Shown: positions 18,214-26,846, numbered from the stretch's first letter. The stretch: 64,000 nucleotides of DNA from Minicystis rosea (GCA_001931535.1 CP016211.1:7301703-7365702), one strand, 5' to 3'. A program made the numbers and translations. The notes: generated from the sequence alone by a model not told the origin.

Positions 18214-18843
18214 ATGAACTCCGCTTCCCAACGGATCATGGAGGTGCTCCTCAGATACCTCTCGCCGTCCAACGCCGAGGGTACGCTCCTGCGCAGCATC
18301 AGCGAGGCTGGGCTCAAGTCCGAGACCCTGACGCTGAACGACGTCCCGCTGCTCCTCCCGGTCCTCGATCGGCGCATCCGCCTCTACCTCGATCCGCTCC
18401 GTCACGCGCGCGTCTCGGCCGAGCTCGCCACCATCGGCGCGCAGCTCCCGCAGCGGCGCACGCGCACGGTGGTCGTCAAGATCGAGCTCGACATCAGCGA
18501 GGCCAGGCGCGTCGCGAAGGAAGTCTGCGAGGGCGCCGCCGCGCGCAGCTTCATCGTCCACAAGGTCGTCACCATCGTCAGCGAGCTGGCGCGCAACATC
18601 GTGCACTACACGCCCGGCGGCACCATCGAGGTCGCCGTCGTCCGCGACAAGCCCGCGCGCTTCTCCGTCATCGCCACCGACAACGGCCCCGGCATCGCCA
18701 ACCTGGACGAGATCATGTCCGGCCGTTACAAGAGCCGCACCGGCATGGGCCGCGGGCTCATGGGCATCAAGCGGCTCGCCGATCGCTTCAAGATCAACCC
18801 CGGCCCGCCGGGGACACGCGTCGAGCTCGAGGTGAACTTGTGA
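18214..18843 (+). CDS. RsbT-like switch kinase with N-terminal extension
   Basis: This 209-residue protein ends in a GHKL ATPase of the RsbT/RsbW anti-sigma kinase type (about 95-209): N-box ELARNIVHYTPGG, ATDNGPGI, and GMGRGLMGIKRLADRF. RsbT phosphorylates RsbS and RsbR in stressosomes. About 90 residues before the ATPase have no family I recognise, whereas B. subtilis RsbT is only about 133 residues. It overlaps the phosphatase gene by GTGA, so the two are translationally coupled. It is first in its module, an unusual order since RsbT normally follows RsbS. Confidence 0.88.
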   Translation: MNSASQRIMEVLLRYLSPSNAEGTLLRSISEAGLKSETLTLNDVPLLLPVLDRRIRLYLDPLRHARVSAELATIGAQLPQRRTRTVVVKIELDISEARRVAKEVCEGAAARSFIVHKVVTIVSELARNIVHYTPGGTIEVAVVRDKPARFSVIATDNGPGIANLDEIMSGRYKSRTGMGRGLMGIKRLADRFKINPGPPGTRVELEVNL

Positions 18844-19406
18844 AGCTCACCGTCGAGTTCGAGAGCATCCCGCGCGAGGGCGAGCAGGAGAACGGCGACA
18901 CGGTCGTCGTCCGCCACGGCCCGGATCTCTCGCTCATCGGCGTCCTCGACGCGCTCGGCCACGGTACGCGCGCGGCCGCGGCGGCGGCGGTCGCCTCGCG
19001 TTACCTCGAAACGGCGCCGCTCGATCGCGGCCTCCTCCACTTGGTGGACGGCCTGCATCACAGCCTCCGCGGCACGCGGGGCGCGGCCGCCATGCTCCTC
19101 TTCCTCGGCCGCGGCCGGCTCGAGGGTTGCGGCGTCGGCAACGTCGAAGTGCGCGGTCACAACACGCGCGTGCCTGCGGTGCTGAGCCCGGGGATCTTGG
19201 GCGCGCAGCTCGGCCGGCTCAAGGTGTTCGAGGCGCAGCTCAAAGGACGCGGGCGCCTCGTGCTCTTTTCGGACGGCGTCTCCGGACGCCTCGCGCTCGA
19301 CGACCTCGGCGGGCTCAGCCCGCGCGATGCGTGCCGCGCCATCATGGATCGTCATCGTCGCCCCGGCGACGACGCCACGGTGCTCGTCACCGACTTCGAG
19401 GATTGA
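18840..19406 (+). CDS. SpoIIE/RsbX-like PP2C phosphatase
   Basis: This 188-residue protein is a stand-alone PP2C-type domain. Metal-binding Asp residues are in VLDALGHGTRAA near residue 35 and GDDATVLVTDF at the C-terminus. RsbX-like phosphatases dephosphorylate RsbS and RsbR and reset the stressosome. Its overlap with the kinase before it and direct abutment with rsbS after it support this role. It has no sensor domain. Another phospho-STAS substrate is possible. Confidence 0.87.
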   Translation: MKLTVEFESIPREGEQENGDTVVVRHGPDLSLIGVLDALGHGTRAAAAAAVASRYLETAPLDRGLLHLVDGLHHSLRGTRGAAAMLLFLGRGRLEGCGVGNVEVRGHNTRVPAVLSPGILGAQLGRLKVFEAQLKGRGRLVLFSDGVSGRLALDDLGGLSPRDACRAIMDRHRRPGDDATVLVTDFED

Positions 19407-19874
19407 ATGACCACCGAGCTCAGGCGACTCCCGATCATCAAGCTATGGGACCGGATCCTCGTCCCCATCCAGGGCGAGATCACGGACGACCTCGCCGAGG
19501 CCTTGAGCCAAGAGGTCCTGCGCGAGATCCACGAGAGCGGCGCGCACGGCTTGGTCCTCGATCTCACCGGCGTGTGGATCATGGACAGCCACCTCTGCTC
19601 GGTGCTCTCGAACCTCGCCTCGGCGGCGCGGCTCATGGGCACGCCCACCATCATCTCGGGTCTCAGCCCCGAGATCGCGATGACCTTGCAGACCATGGGC
19701 GTCGAGCTCGAAGCCGTGCGCACCGCGCTCAGCTTGGAGCAGGCGCTCACCATGCTCGGGCTCGAGGTGAACGAGGCAGGTGAAGAGCGCGCCGAGGACG
19801 AAGACGACAACTCCACGCGAAGGGCACCGCTCCCTGGCAGGCCTCGCAAACAGAACCGTCAGCGTCGGAACTGA
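19407..19874 (+). CDS. RsbS-like STAS-domain stressosome core protein
   Basis: This 155-residue protein has a STAS domain (about 5-118) and an acidic then basic tail of about 35 residues. LPIIKLWDRILVPIQGEI and LVLDLTGVWIMDSHLCSVL match RsbS/RsbR STAS proteins; the Ser in IMDSHL occupies the switch position region. LSPEIAMTLQTMGVEL matches the end of the domain. It starts immediately after the phosphatase stop. RsbS normally forms the stressosome core and binds RsbT until phosphorylated. Confidence 0.87.
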   Translation: MTTELRRLPIIKLWDRILVPIQGEITDDLAEALSQEVLREIHESGAHGLVLDLTGVWIMDSHLCSVLSNLASAARLMGTPTIISGLSPEIAMTLQTMGVELEAVRTALSLEQALTMLGLEVNEAGEERAEDEDDNSTRRAPLPGRPRKQNRQRRN

Positions 19875-19904
19875 CGCGCGCGAACGACGTCTCCGAAACG
19901 GACA

Positions 19905-20579
19905 ATGGCGCACATGGAAAGCAAAGACGTGGTCGAGCCCAACGAGGACAAGGTGGCGGAGGTCTACGACAAAATCGCGGATGTCCTCATGCTCTTGGCC
20001 GACGTCGCCACGGGGGATTTTTCGAGCCGCCTCGACTTCAACCTGCCGGACACGCACCCGCTCGGCGCCCTCAGCAAGGGCGTCAACGAGATGATCGACT
20101 CGCTCGCGTCCGAGCAGCAGAAGACCGCCGACTACCGGCGCGAGCTCGAGGACAAGCTCGCCACCATCGAGCGCCAGCAAGCCGCCATCCGTGAGCTCTC
20201 CACGCCGATCATGGAGGTCTGGGATGGCATCCTCTGTCTCCCCATCGTCGGCATCATGGACACGGGCCGCAGCGCCGACATGACCGACGCGCTCCTTCGC
20301 GCGGTCGTCTCCACCCGCGCGCGCTGCGCCATCATCGACATCACCGGCATCGAGGTGATGGACACCGGCACGGCCGACCATTTCATCCGCATGGCCAAGG
20401 CCGTACGCCTGCTCGGCGCCGAGTGTGTCCTCACGGGCATGAACCCGCAGATCGCCCAGACCGTCGTCCACATGGGCGTCGACATGGAGGGCGTGACCAC
20501 GCATCGCAGCCTGCGCGACGCGCTCCATTACATGACCGGCAGCGGCACGCGCAGCCGCCCGCAGCACGGGCGCAAGTAG
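19905..20579 (+). CDS. RsbR-like stressosome protein with HAMP-like N-terminus
   Basis: This 224-residue protein has a C-terminal STAS domain (about 100-215) with the RsbR hallmark IRELSTPIMEVWDGIL. Threonines in the VMDTGTADHF switch region suit RsbT phosphorylation. Instead of the globin-like sensor of B. subtilis RsbRA, residues about 20-70 resemble a cytoplasmic HAMP (GDFSSRLDF and GVNEMIDSL), followed by a coiled coil. It has no membrane segment, so how it senses is unclear. Coupling to coiled-coil partners such as chemoreceptors is speculation supported only by the neighbouring che genes. Confidence 0.88.
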   Translation: MAHMESKDVVEPNEDKVAEVYDKIADVLMLLADVATGDFSSRLDFNLPDTHPLGALSKGVNEMIDSLASEQQKTADYRRELEDKLATIERQQAAIRELSTPIMEVWDGILCLPIVGIMDTGRSADMTDALLRAVVSTRARCAIIDITGIEVMDTGTADHFIRMAKAVRLLGAECVLTGMNPQIAQTVVHMGVDMEGVTTHRSLRDALHYMTGSGTRSRPQHGRK

Positions 20580-20693
20580 CGTGTCGAGCATCACGGCCCG
20601 CACGACGTTCCGAGCACGTCGCGTGGCCCCCCGCACCGTCGTCCACGCGGCTTTCTTGAAAGCTGCCGCGGACGGGCGCATCGTGTGCCCGTG

Positions 20694-21239
20694 ATGTCGC
20701 GCCACACAGCGCCCGGCGGGCCCATGATCTCGCCGTCGGGTGACCGCGTCGAATGCGGGGTCGTGCGCGACGCCGATGCCGTCTCGGTCCAGTACGAGGC
20801 GCGTTGGCTGGCCGAGCGCGCCGGCTTCCCGCGCAACGATGCCATCGAGTTCGCCATCGTCGCGGTCGAGCTCACCACCAACATCCTCAAGTACGGCAAG
20901 CGCGGCACCGTCATCCTCGAGGTCGTCGACGATCCGGGCCGCGGCCTCGGCGCGCGCGTCACCGCCTACGACGAAGGCCCGCACTTCACCGATTTCGAGC
21001 GCGCGCTCTCCGACGGCTCCGACGAGAACGGCCCCATCAGCGCCTCGCGCTTCGGCCGCCGGCGCGGCATCGCCAGCGGCCTCGGCGCCGTCCATCGCCT
21101 CTCCGATCGCTGCGGCTGGGCCGCGCTCGAGCCCGGCGACATGCCCCCCGCCCGCATCTCCGCCCTCGCCCCCGCGCTCCCCGCCGCCGCCGGCAAACGC
21201 GTCTGGGCCGAACGCTGGCCCCGCCGCCGTTCCCGCTGA
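20694..21239 (+). CDS. second RsbT/anti-sigma-like GHKL kinase
   Basis: A 181-residue protein from the ATG at 20694 (in-frame GTGs at 20685 and 20691 are alternatives). The ATPase core has IVAVELTTNILKYGKRG, TAYDEGPHF and RRRGIASGLGAVHRLSD. It is closest to the RsbT/RsbW group and diverges strongly from the first kinase. It closes the stressosome module, 114 bp after rsbR. Two kinases in one module suggest separate phosphorylation of scaffold and downstream partner. Confidence 0.83.
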   Translation: MSRHTAPGGPMISPSGDRVECGVVRDADAVSVQYEARWLAERAGFPRNDAIEFAIVAVELTTNILKYGKRGTVILEVVDDPGRGLGARVTAYDEGPHFTDFERALSDGSDENGPISASRFGRRRGIASGLGAVHRLSDRCGWAALEPGDMPPARISALAPALPAAAGKRVWAERWPRRRSR

Positions 21240-21267
21240 GGCCGAGCCGCCCTCCGCTCAACCCGCC

Positions 21268-21900
21268 TCACCGCGCGAGCTGGACACGGTGATCGTCGCC
21301 GACGCGCACGTCGACGGCGACGAATTCATCTTGTCCTCCCGGCCAGCCGAGAGCGAGGAGGCGCTCGTTCACGGCGTTCGCGTGGCGTTCCCACCAACGG
21401 CCCGGCGCCGTGCCTCCCGTCATGTCCTGGGGAAACACGCGGACATTGCCTTCCCAGAGAGCGATGTTCGCGGTGGAGAGGCGCGCAGCGAAGGTCGGCC
21501 AGCCCAAGCGCTCTCGCGCATCGCCGAGCGCGCGCACGTCGCCTCCGTGGAGTGGATTCGGATCGAGGAGCGTCACCACGAGGCCGAGCTCGGGGCGCCC
21601 GTCGAGGGCGCCGTGTCGCCACGTGGCGCGCCGGGCGACGATGCGTCCGGCCTCGATGTCGTCGGCCAGACACGCGAGATGGACGCGCTTCTCGTCCTCG
21701 ACCCAGCGCGCCGCACACGCGCTGCAGAACGCGTCGGCCAGGCCTTCGTAGATGCCCGGCGCGAGATCCTCGGCGACGTCGCCCGGCCGGTATTCGGGCA
21801 TGGCTTGGTCGTCCTCAGTCTTGAATTGCACGCCGGCAGCGTGGGACGCGCCGCAGCGCCGGCACGGTAGCGATGTGTTGAGGGTGCGGTACGTGCCCAT
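21268..21900 (-). CDS. hypothetical protein with N-terminal zinc-ribbon-like cysteines
   Basis: A 210-residue protein not matched to a family I know. Two Cys pairs, CRRC near residue 12 and CSAC near 57, could bind zinc. The rest is a soluble domain with WEGNVRVFPQDMTGG and ending HRVQLAR. I start at the ATG at 21900 because upstream in-frame residues look non-coding. It converges with the second kinase, 28 bp apart, so it is not part of that operon. Confidence 0.65.
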   Translation of the reverse strand: MGTYRTLNTSLPCRRCGASHAAGVQFKTEDDQAMPEYRPGDVAEDLAPGIYEGLADAFCSACAARWVEDEKRVHLACLADDIEAGRIVARRATWRHGALDGRPELGLVVTLLDPNPLHGGDVRALGDARERLGWPTFAARLSTANIALWEGNVRVFPQDMTGGTAPGRWWERHANAVNERLLALGWPGGQDEFVAVDVRVGDDHRVQLAR

Positions 21901-22159
21901 GAGAGCCTCGGGTGCGATGCATGTCCTGATCGTCAGGCCGTGGAGCGTTCGCCGTCGAGCCGCCCGTGCGACAACGAGCGCGAGGCCTGGTCGTACCACC
22001 CCGATCGGGAGTGGTCATTCCCAACGCAGCCCGAACCAACGAGCCTCCAGGACGAAACACGTCCCCGATGCGCCGACGTCAGGCTCACGGCAGAGCGACG
22101 CCCAAGCCGCTCCAAGACGTGAAGTTGACCGCGCCTGCCTGCCATGAGAAACCCGCGCC

Positions 22160-24367
22160 ATGCGGATCTGCCGCGCCGCACGCACGTTGGCTGCCCTGGG
22201 TCTCTGCGCCGTTCACGTGACGGTCGCGCTCCCTGCGCTCGCACAGCAGGGCAAGCCCGCCGCGCCCAAGCACGTGGCCAAGCCGCCGCAGGGCAAGGGC
22301 GCGTCCAAGCCTCAACCTCAGGGCAAAGGGAAGAAGGGCCCGCCCAAGCACCCGCGCAAAGCCGGCGAGCCCGGTGAGCCCGACGAAGCGGTGCGCCGCG
22401 CCATCGCCGGCACCTCGGGCCGCCTCGTGCGCGAGTCCCCCGAGCTGCGCGCCATGCGTGAGCTCGATCGCGCCCTCTTCCCCGGCACGTCGCCCACCGC
22501 GGGCGCTCCGTGGATCGCCGAAGGCACGCCGCTCATCCATCGCGGCGATCCCGAGGTCGTCGCCTCCGGCATGCCGCCGTCGCCGTCGCTCGCCGGCCTG
22601 CAACCGGCCGAGCCCACGCACGATCTCGCCTGGCTCCAGAAGCTCGTGATGCCCGACATCCCCGCGCGTTGGGACGCGCGCGTCGTGCGCTACCTCGAGT
22701 TCTACAAGAACAACCCGCGCGGCAAATCGATGGTCGCCGGTTGGATCAAGAAGAGCGGCCGCTACGGCGCCGCCATCCGCCGCACGCTGCGCGAGAACGG
22801 CTTGCCGGAGGACATCCTCTGGCTCGCCCTCGTCGAAAGCGGCTTCGACGCCACCATCTCCTCGCCTGCCGGCGCCGCGGGCCTCTGGCAGTTCATGCCC
22901 GACGGCGCGCGCATCTACGGCCTCACCGTCGATCGTTGGATCGACGAGCGCCTCGATCCCGAGCGCTCCACCGTCGCCGCGGCCCGCTACCTCGCCGATC
23001 TGCACACCCGCTTCGGGAGCTGGGAGCTCGCCTTCGCCGCCTACAACATGGGCTACGGCGGCCTGCTCGCCTCCATCCGCAAGTACAACACCAACGACTT
23101 CTGGGAGCTGTCGCGCCTCGAGTCGGGCATGCCGCTCGAGACGGCGCTCTACGTCCCGAAGATCGTGGCCATGGCCATCGTCTCGCGGAACAAGGCCGTC
23201 TTCGGCCTCGACGACGTGGAGCTCGAGCCCGCCGTCTCGTTCGACAAGATCGCGGTGCGCCCCGGCGTGAGCCTGCAATCGATCGCGCTCGCGGCCGGCA
23301 CCGGCACCGAGCGCATCGCCGAGCTGAACCCGCAAATCCTCGCCGCGCGCGTCCCTCCCGTGGGCCCGACCGGCAAGGACGACGCGCTCTTCACGCTCCG
23401 CGTCCCCGTCGGCGCCGCGCCCAAGGCCGCCAAGAGCCTGCCCAAGTTCGCCGAGGCCGAGCCGAAGATGGAGCGCCACGTGGTGCGCTGGGGCGAGTCG
23501 CTCGACGAGATCGCCGCCCGCCGGCGCACCTCGCGCGGATCGCTCGCCGCGCTCAACGGCCTGCGTCGCGAAGAATCGCTGCGCCCCGGCACCGTGCTCT
23601 TCGTCCCCACGTTGAGCCCCGAGGACGCGGCCGATCCGTTCAACGACATCCCCTCCGGCAAGCCCATGGTCGTCGTCCCCGCGCCGGCGTTCTCGTATCC
23701 CGATCGGCGCCGGGTCTTCTATCGCGTGGTCGCGGGCGACACGCTCCGCGAGGTCTCGTCGGTCCTCGGCGTGAGCGCGGGCGAGATCTGCCGCTGGAAC
23801 GCGCTCGATCCGGGCGCCTCCCTGCACGACGGCATGACGCTCCAAGCGTTCGTCCCGCCCACGCGCGATCGCAACGACGTGCTCGTGCTCGAAGAGAAGG
23901 ACGCGCTCGTCGTCCCCGTCGGCTCGAAGGAGTTCTTCGCGCACTTCGAGGGCCTCCGCGGGCGCACGCGCGTCGAGGTAGTGGCCAAGCACGGCGACAC
24001 CTTCCGCACCATCGCGCAGCGCTACGGCCTCACGGTCGCGCAGCTCGAGCGCATCAACGGCCGCGCCCGCTCCAGCAACCTGAGCCCCGGCGACAAGCTC
24101 GTCTGCTACGTCTCGAAGGAGAAGGCCGCCGCCGCGCTCGCCGCTCTGCCGAAGCACGAGCGTAGCCCCGAGGCCTCCCCTCCCGAGCCCGTGGACGAAG
24201 CGGTCGCCGTGGCCGGCGCCGTCGCGCGCGGCACCGGCGCCGACGACGCCGCCGCCAAGGACGAAGGCGCCGTGAAGCCCGCCGTGCTCGTGCACGATGT
24301 CTCTCCGGCGAAGAAGCCCGACACGCTTCTCACGCCTGCCAAGAAGCCTGACGCGCCCAAACATTGA
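22160..24367 (+). CDS. MltD-like lytic transglycosylase with LysM repeats
   Basis: A 735-residue periplasmic murein hydrolase. A signal peptide ends at ALA/QQG, then a Lys/Pro/Gly-rich linker. The SLT domain (about 175-330) has catalytic Glu near residue 226 in LALVESGFD, AGLWQFMP, and FAAYNMGYGG. Then come one degenerate and three clear LysM peptidoglycan-binding modules (about 435-475, 515-560, 595-645: GESLDEIA, GDTLREVS, GDTFRTIA). The C-terminal 80 residues are acidic/Ala-rich. It cleaves glycan strands during wall remodelling. Confidence 0.92.
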   Translation: MRICRAARTLAALGLCAVHVTVALPALAQQGKPAAPKHVAKPPQGKGASKPQPQGKGKKGPPKHPRKAGEPGEPDEAVRRAIAGTSGRLVRESPELRAMRELDRALFPGTSPTAGAPWIAEGTPLIHRGDPEVVASGMPPSPSLAGLQPAEPTHDLAWLQKLVMPDIPARWDARVVRYLEFYKNNPRGKSMVAGWIKKSGRYGAAIRRTLRENGLPEDILWLALVESGFDATISSPAGAAGLWQFMPDGARIYGLTVDRWIDERLDPERSTVAAARYLADLHTRFGSWELAFAAYNMGYGGLLASIRKYNTNDFWELSRLESGMPLETALYVPKIVAMAIVSRNKAVFGLDDVELEPAVSFDKIAVRPGVSLQSIALAAGTGTERIAELNPQILAARVPPVGPTGKDDALFTLRVPVGAAPKAAKSLPKFAEAEPKMERHVVRWGESLDEIAARRRTSRGSLAALNGLRREESLRPGTVLFVPTLSPEDAADPFNDIPSGKPMVVVPAPAFSYPDRRRVFYRVVAGDTLREVSSVLGVSAGEICRWNALDPGASLHDGMTLQAFVPPTRDRNDVLVLEEKDALVVPVGSKEFFAHFEGLRGRTRVEVVAKHGDTFRTIAQRYGLTVAQLERINGRARSSNLSPGDKLVCYVSKEKAAAALAALPKHERSPEASPPEPVDEAVAVAGAVARGTGADDAAAKDEGAVKPAVLVHDVSPAKKPDTLLTPAKKPDAPKH

Positions 24368-24457
24368 ATCTGCGGCGCGCGCCGCGGGCGCGATAGGCCT
24401 CCACCACGAAGGTGATGAGTCTCGCTCGGAGGATCCGAGCGACATTCACCCCTCGAA

Positions 24458-24859
24458 TCAAGTCCGGATGTTCGCGTCGGGGATTTGAGCGAGGAGCCTC
24501 GCCCACTCGGGATCACGCGCCATGTGCCGCTGGAACATGGCTGCGATTTCGGCCCCGAGCCCAGGGGCCATGTCGTCCGACAGGGCCGTTCGCGAGAGCT
24601 TGGCGAGGAGGGGAATGAACACGAAGTCTCCCTCCCGATGAATGGGATTGTCGAAATACCTTTGCAGCGCCGGAAGGTCCGCGATCCCGACGCAATAGGC
24701 ATGCGTGAAGCCGTCGGCGGGGTCCCCGAGATCCTGCCCCACGGCCGAGAACGAGACCGACTCCATCGTCGCCGTGCGCCGGATGGCAGCGAGGGCGCGC
24801 GCCTCCTCCTCGCGGAGGGTGCCATCACGGAACCTGAACCGAAGCATGTTGATGATCAT
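24458..24859 (-). CDS. Dabb (stress-responsive A/B barrel) domain protein
   Basis: A 133-residue, small ferredoxin-like A/B barrel. MIINMLRFRFRDG opens the domain, HAYCVGIADLPALQRYFDNPIH closes it, and about 30 helical residues follow. The family includes dimeric proteins of varied, mostly unassigned function. It is divergent from the HxlR regulator, 62 bp away, with an inverted repeat between them, so it is the likely regulated target. Confidence 0.85.
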   Translation of the reverse strand: MIINMLRFRFRDGTLREEEARALAAIRRTATMESVSFSAVGQDLGDPADGFTHAYCVGIADLPALQRYFDNPIHREGDFVFIPLLAKLSRTALSDDMAPGLGAEIAAMFQRHMARDPEWARLLAQIPDANIRT

Positions 24860-24904
24860 GACGTGACCATGGGGCCGCGCGTCGCGTCGTGCATCCGAGT
24901 AACC

Positions 24905-24944
24905 GGAGGTAACTCCACAACGTGGTATCCTCTTGGTTACCTCC
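24905..24944. promoter_or_regulatory. 9-bp inverted repeat, candidate HxlR operator
   Basis: GGAGGTAAC (24905-24913) and GTTACCTCC (24936-24944) are perfect complements with 22 nt between. They sit between the divergent Dabb and HxlR genes and straddle the GTG at 24922. Autoregulation by HxlR is inferred from placement. Confidence 0.55.
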
Positions 24945-25338
24945 CGTGGTGTTGCGCCGGCGAAAGACCAAAGTCGCTCCTCTCCCGCCCATCTGCCCCT
25001 TGAACGCCTGCATGCGGCTCCTCGGCGGCGCCTGGACGCCTTACGTGGTCTACAGCCTGAGCGCCGAGCCGCGCCGCTTCAGCGAGCTGCGCAGCGACAT
25101 CCCGCGCATCTCGGCCAAGGTGCTGAGCGCCCGGCTCCGCGCGCTCGAAACGACGGGCGTCGTCACGCGCACGGAGGTGGCGACCTCGCCGCCGACCGTC
25201 GAATATGCGCTGACGAGCCTCGGGCGCGAGCTGCTCCCGGTGATCGAAGCCATCGAGCAGGTGGGCGAGAAGCTGATGCGCGAGGCGCCTTTTGCCGAGC
25301 CGGAGAAGCGCCGCCCGCGCCGCGCCCAACCTCGCTGA
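24922..25338 (+). CDS. HxlR-family winged-helix transcriptional regulator
   Basis: A 138-residue regulator. The HxlR signature is clear: CPLNACMRLLGGAWTPYVVYSL, RRFSELRSDIPRISAKVLSARLRALE, then a wing and PTVEYALTSLGREL. Such proteins often sense electrophiles through the N-terminal Cys, here within ICPLNAC. The GTG at 24922 lies inside the inverted repeat; GTG at 24946, just past it, is an equally good start. It is divergent from the Dabb gene. Confidence 0.9.
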   Translation: MVSSWLPPVVLRRRKTKVAPLPPICPLNACMRLLGGAWTPYVVYSLSAEPRRFSELRSDIPRISAKVLSARLRALETTGVVTRTEVATSPPTVEYALTSLGRELLPVIEAIEQVGEKLMREAPFAEPEKRRPRRAQPR

Positions 25339-25382
25339 GCCTCGCCCCACACGGAAAGGCTCGTCGCGGCGCACGAGATCCC

Positions 25383-25411
25383 TTGACGTGATGTCCGCTA
25401 TAGCGGACAAC
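25383..25411 (+). promoter_or_regulatory. promoter with 18-bp perfect palindrome operator (copy 1)
   Basis: TTGACG (25383-25388) is followed at 17-bp spacing by GACAAC. The perfect palindrome TGTCCGCTATAGCGGACA (25392-25409) fills the spacer and overlaps the -10, a classic repressor-site position. A related site occurs at 27881. Confidence 0.55.
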
Positions 25412-25433
25412 TCTCATCCACATCGATTCCGTG

Positions 25434-25499
25434 ATGATTCGCCATCTCCTCTCCCCGTGTTGTCCCGAGCCGGCCCTCCGCCGCGGGCAGCGCGTGTAG
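25434..25499 (+). CDS. possible 21-residue leader peptide with CysCys (copy 1)
   Basis: ATG to TAG, 21 residues, MIRHLLSPCCPEPALRR at the start. It lies 25 bp past the palindrome and aligns with the 20-residue ORF at 27927 (MSRLSVLRCCFVPVV), sharing Met-x-Arg, CysCys and a following Pro. No Shine-Dalgarno is visible. The alternative is that only the DNA is conserved. Confidence 0.3.
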   Translation: MIRHLLSPCCPEPALRRGQRV

Positions 25500-25832
25500 C
25501 CGCTCTCCGCGCTCGGACGGCCGGCGCTCCCGCGTTGCGGACCGAAGGCTCGGCGTGGACGAGGAGGTTGGCTGTGCAAATCACATCGGTGGATCGCTTG
25601 CGCGCGTGCGTCGTCGAGAGGAGCGCGCGTCCTCTGCATCGGAGACCGGATCACGGACCGCGATCCATCTTCAGGTTGGCGACGCGCGAGGATCACGACG
25701 AGGACATCGCGCACGCCGGCTCCTGGGTCAGCTCTTCCCTCGAAGGCCGCGCCTTCTGGCGCACCGTCGCGATGATCGCCTCGACCATCGCGCTCGAGAT
25801 CGGCTGACGCGCGGTCGGGCGATGGCGCGGCG

Positions 25833-26771
25833 CTACGGGTCCGCCGTCAAACCGCGCGCGACCTGCAGGATCTCCGCGTGCAGCCAGCGGTGCCCCGGAT
25901 CCTGATCGAAGGATGCGTGCCACAACATCGAGATCGCGGACCGGGGGAGCGTGAGGGGAACGTCCGCCGTCGCAAGGCCCAGCGTCTCGGCCGCGGCGAG
26001 CGCCACGCTCCGGCGCAGCGTCGCCGCGGCGCCGAGCTTGCGAAGCACGTAGGGAACGCTCACCGCGTGCGGCGTGCTCACCGCGATTCGCCGCTTCAAG
26101 CGCAGCTTCGCGAGCGCGGCGTCGATGCCGTCCTCCACCTCTTCGCGCGACGAGATGCGGACGTGGGGGATCGCCGCGTAGCGCTCCGCGGTCATGGGCG
26201 CGGCCGGATCGTGCGCGCGCGGATCGAAGAGGCAGAGGTAGCTGTCGCCTCCACAAATCACGCGACGCTTGTGGTGCGTGCGCGCGGCGCCGAGGACACC
26301 GATGGCGAGGTCGAGCTCGCCCGCGTCGAGGAGGGCGGGGATCTCGGCCGGCACGAAGGGACGCACGTCGATGCGGACCTTCGAGGAGAGCGCCGCGAGG
26401 TGCGCGAGCAGCGGCGGGAGCAGCGCGATCTCCATGTCGTCGTACACGGCGATGCGAAACTGCCGCTCGGCCCGGGCGGGATCGAAGGGCGCGCTCGTTT
26501 GGAGCGTCGCCTGGATCCCGGCCAGCGCGGTGCGCACCTGCTCGGCCAGGTGCTGCGCGCGCGGCGTCGGCTGCATGCCGTCGGCGGTGCGCACGAAGAG
26601 CTCGTCGACGAAGAGGTCGCGCAGGCGCGCGAGGTTGTGGCTCATCGCCGACTGGCTGAGCCCGAGGCGCGCGGCCGCCCGCGTCACGTGGCGCTCCGTG
26701 AGCAGCGCGTCGAAGGCCACGAGCAGGTTGAGGTCGAGCCTCGCCAGATGCGTGTGATCGATGATGGTCAT
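25833..26771 (-). CDS. LysR-family transcriptional regulator
   Basis: A 312-residue LTTR. The winged HTH is at about 10-70 (LARLDLNLLVAFDALL, HVTRAAARLGLSQSAMSHNLARLR, LFVRTADGMQPTPRA). An effector-binding domain follows (about 95-305). It is divergent from the lipoprotein hydrolase gene, with 75 bp between starts, and probably regulates it and itself. ATG at 26771 begins the conserved N-terminus. The inducer cannot be predicted. Confidence 0.92.
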   Translation of the reverse strand: MTIIDHTHLARLDLNLLVAFDALLTERHVTRAAARLGLSQSAMSHNLARLRDLFVDELFVRTADGMQPTPRAQHLAEQVRTALAGIQATLQTSAPFDPARAERQFRIAVYDDMEIALLPPLLAHLAALSSKVRIDVRPFVPAEIPALLDAGELDLAIGVLGAARTHHKRRVICGGDSYLCLFDPRAHDPAAPMTAERYAAIPHVRISSREEVEDGIDAALAKLRLKRRIAVSTPHAVSVPYVLRKLGAAATLRRSVALAAAETLGLATADVPLTLPRSAISMLWHASFDQDPGHRWLHAEILQVARGLTADP

Positions 26772-26846
26772 GAGCCCTATCGGTTGGCCTCGGCACGCGG
26801 GAGAGCCTACGTCGAGGCCCAGCAACGCACGTCGGAGGTGCTCTCG

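Larger units (their letters stand above)
25339..25832. other. 494-bp region with promoter-leader copy 1
   Basis: This gap between the HxlR gene and the LysR gene (convergent) holds a TTGACG/dyad promoter segment and a 21-codon ORF resembling those near 27.9 kb. Beyond 25500 no recognisable gene is present; a frame ending at 25807 is open, but its protein is unlike any family I know. Confidence 0.5.

Noticed and set aside
25500..25807. Open frame ending in a hydrophobic segment after promoter copy 1
   Set aside because: No start, ribosome site or homology could be identified, so it is kept only as a note.
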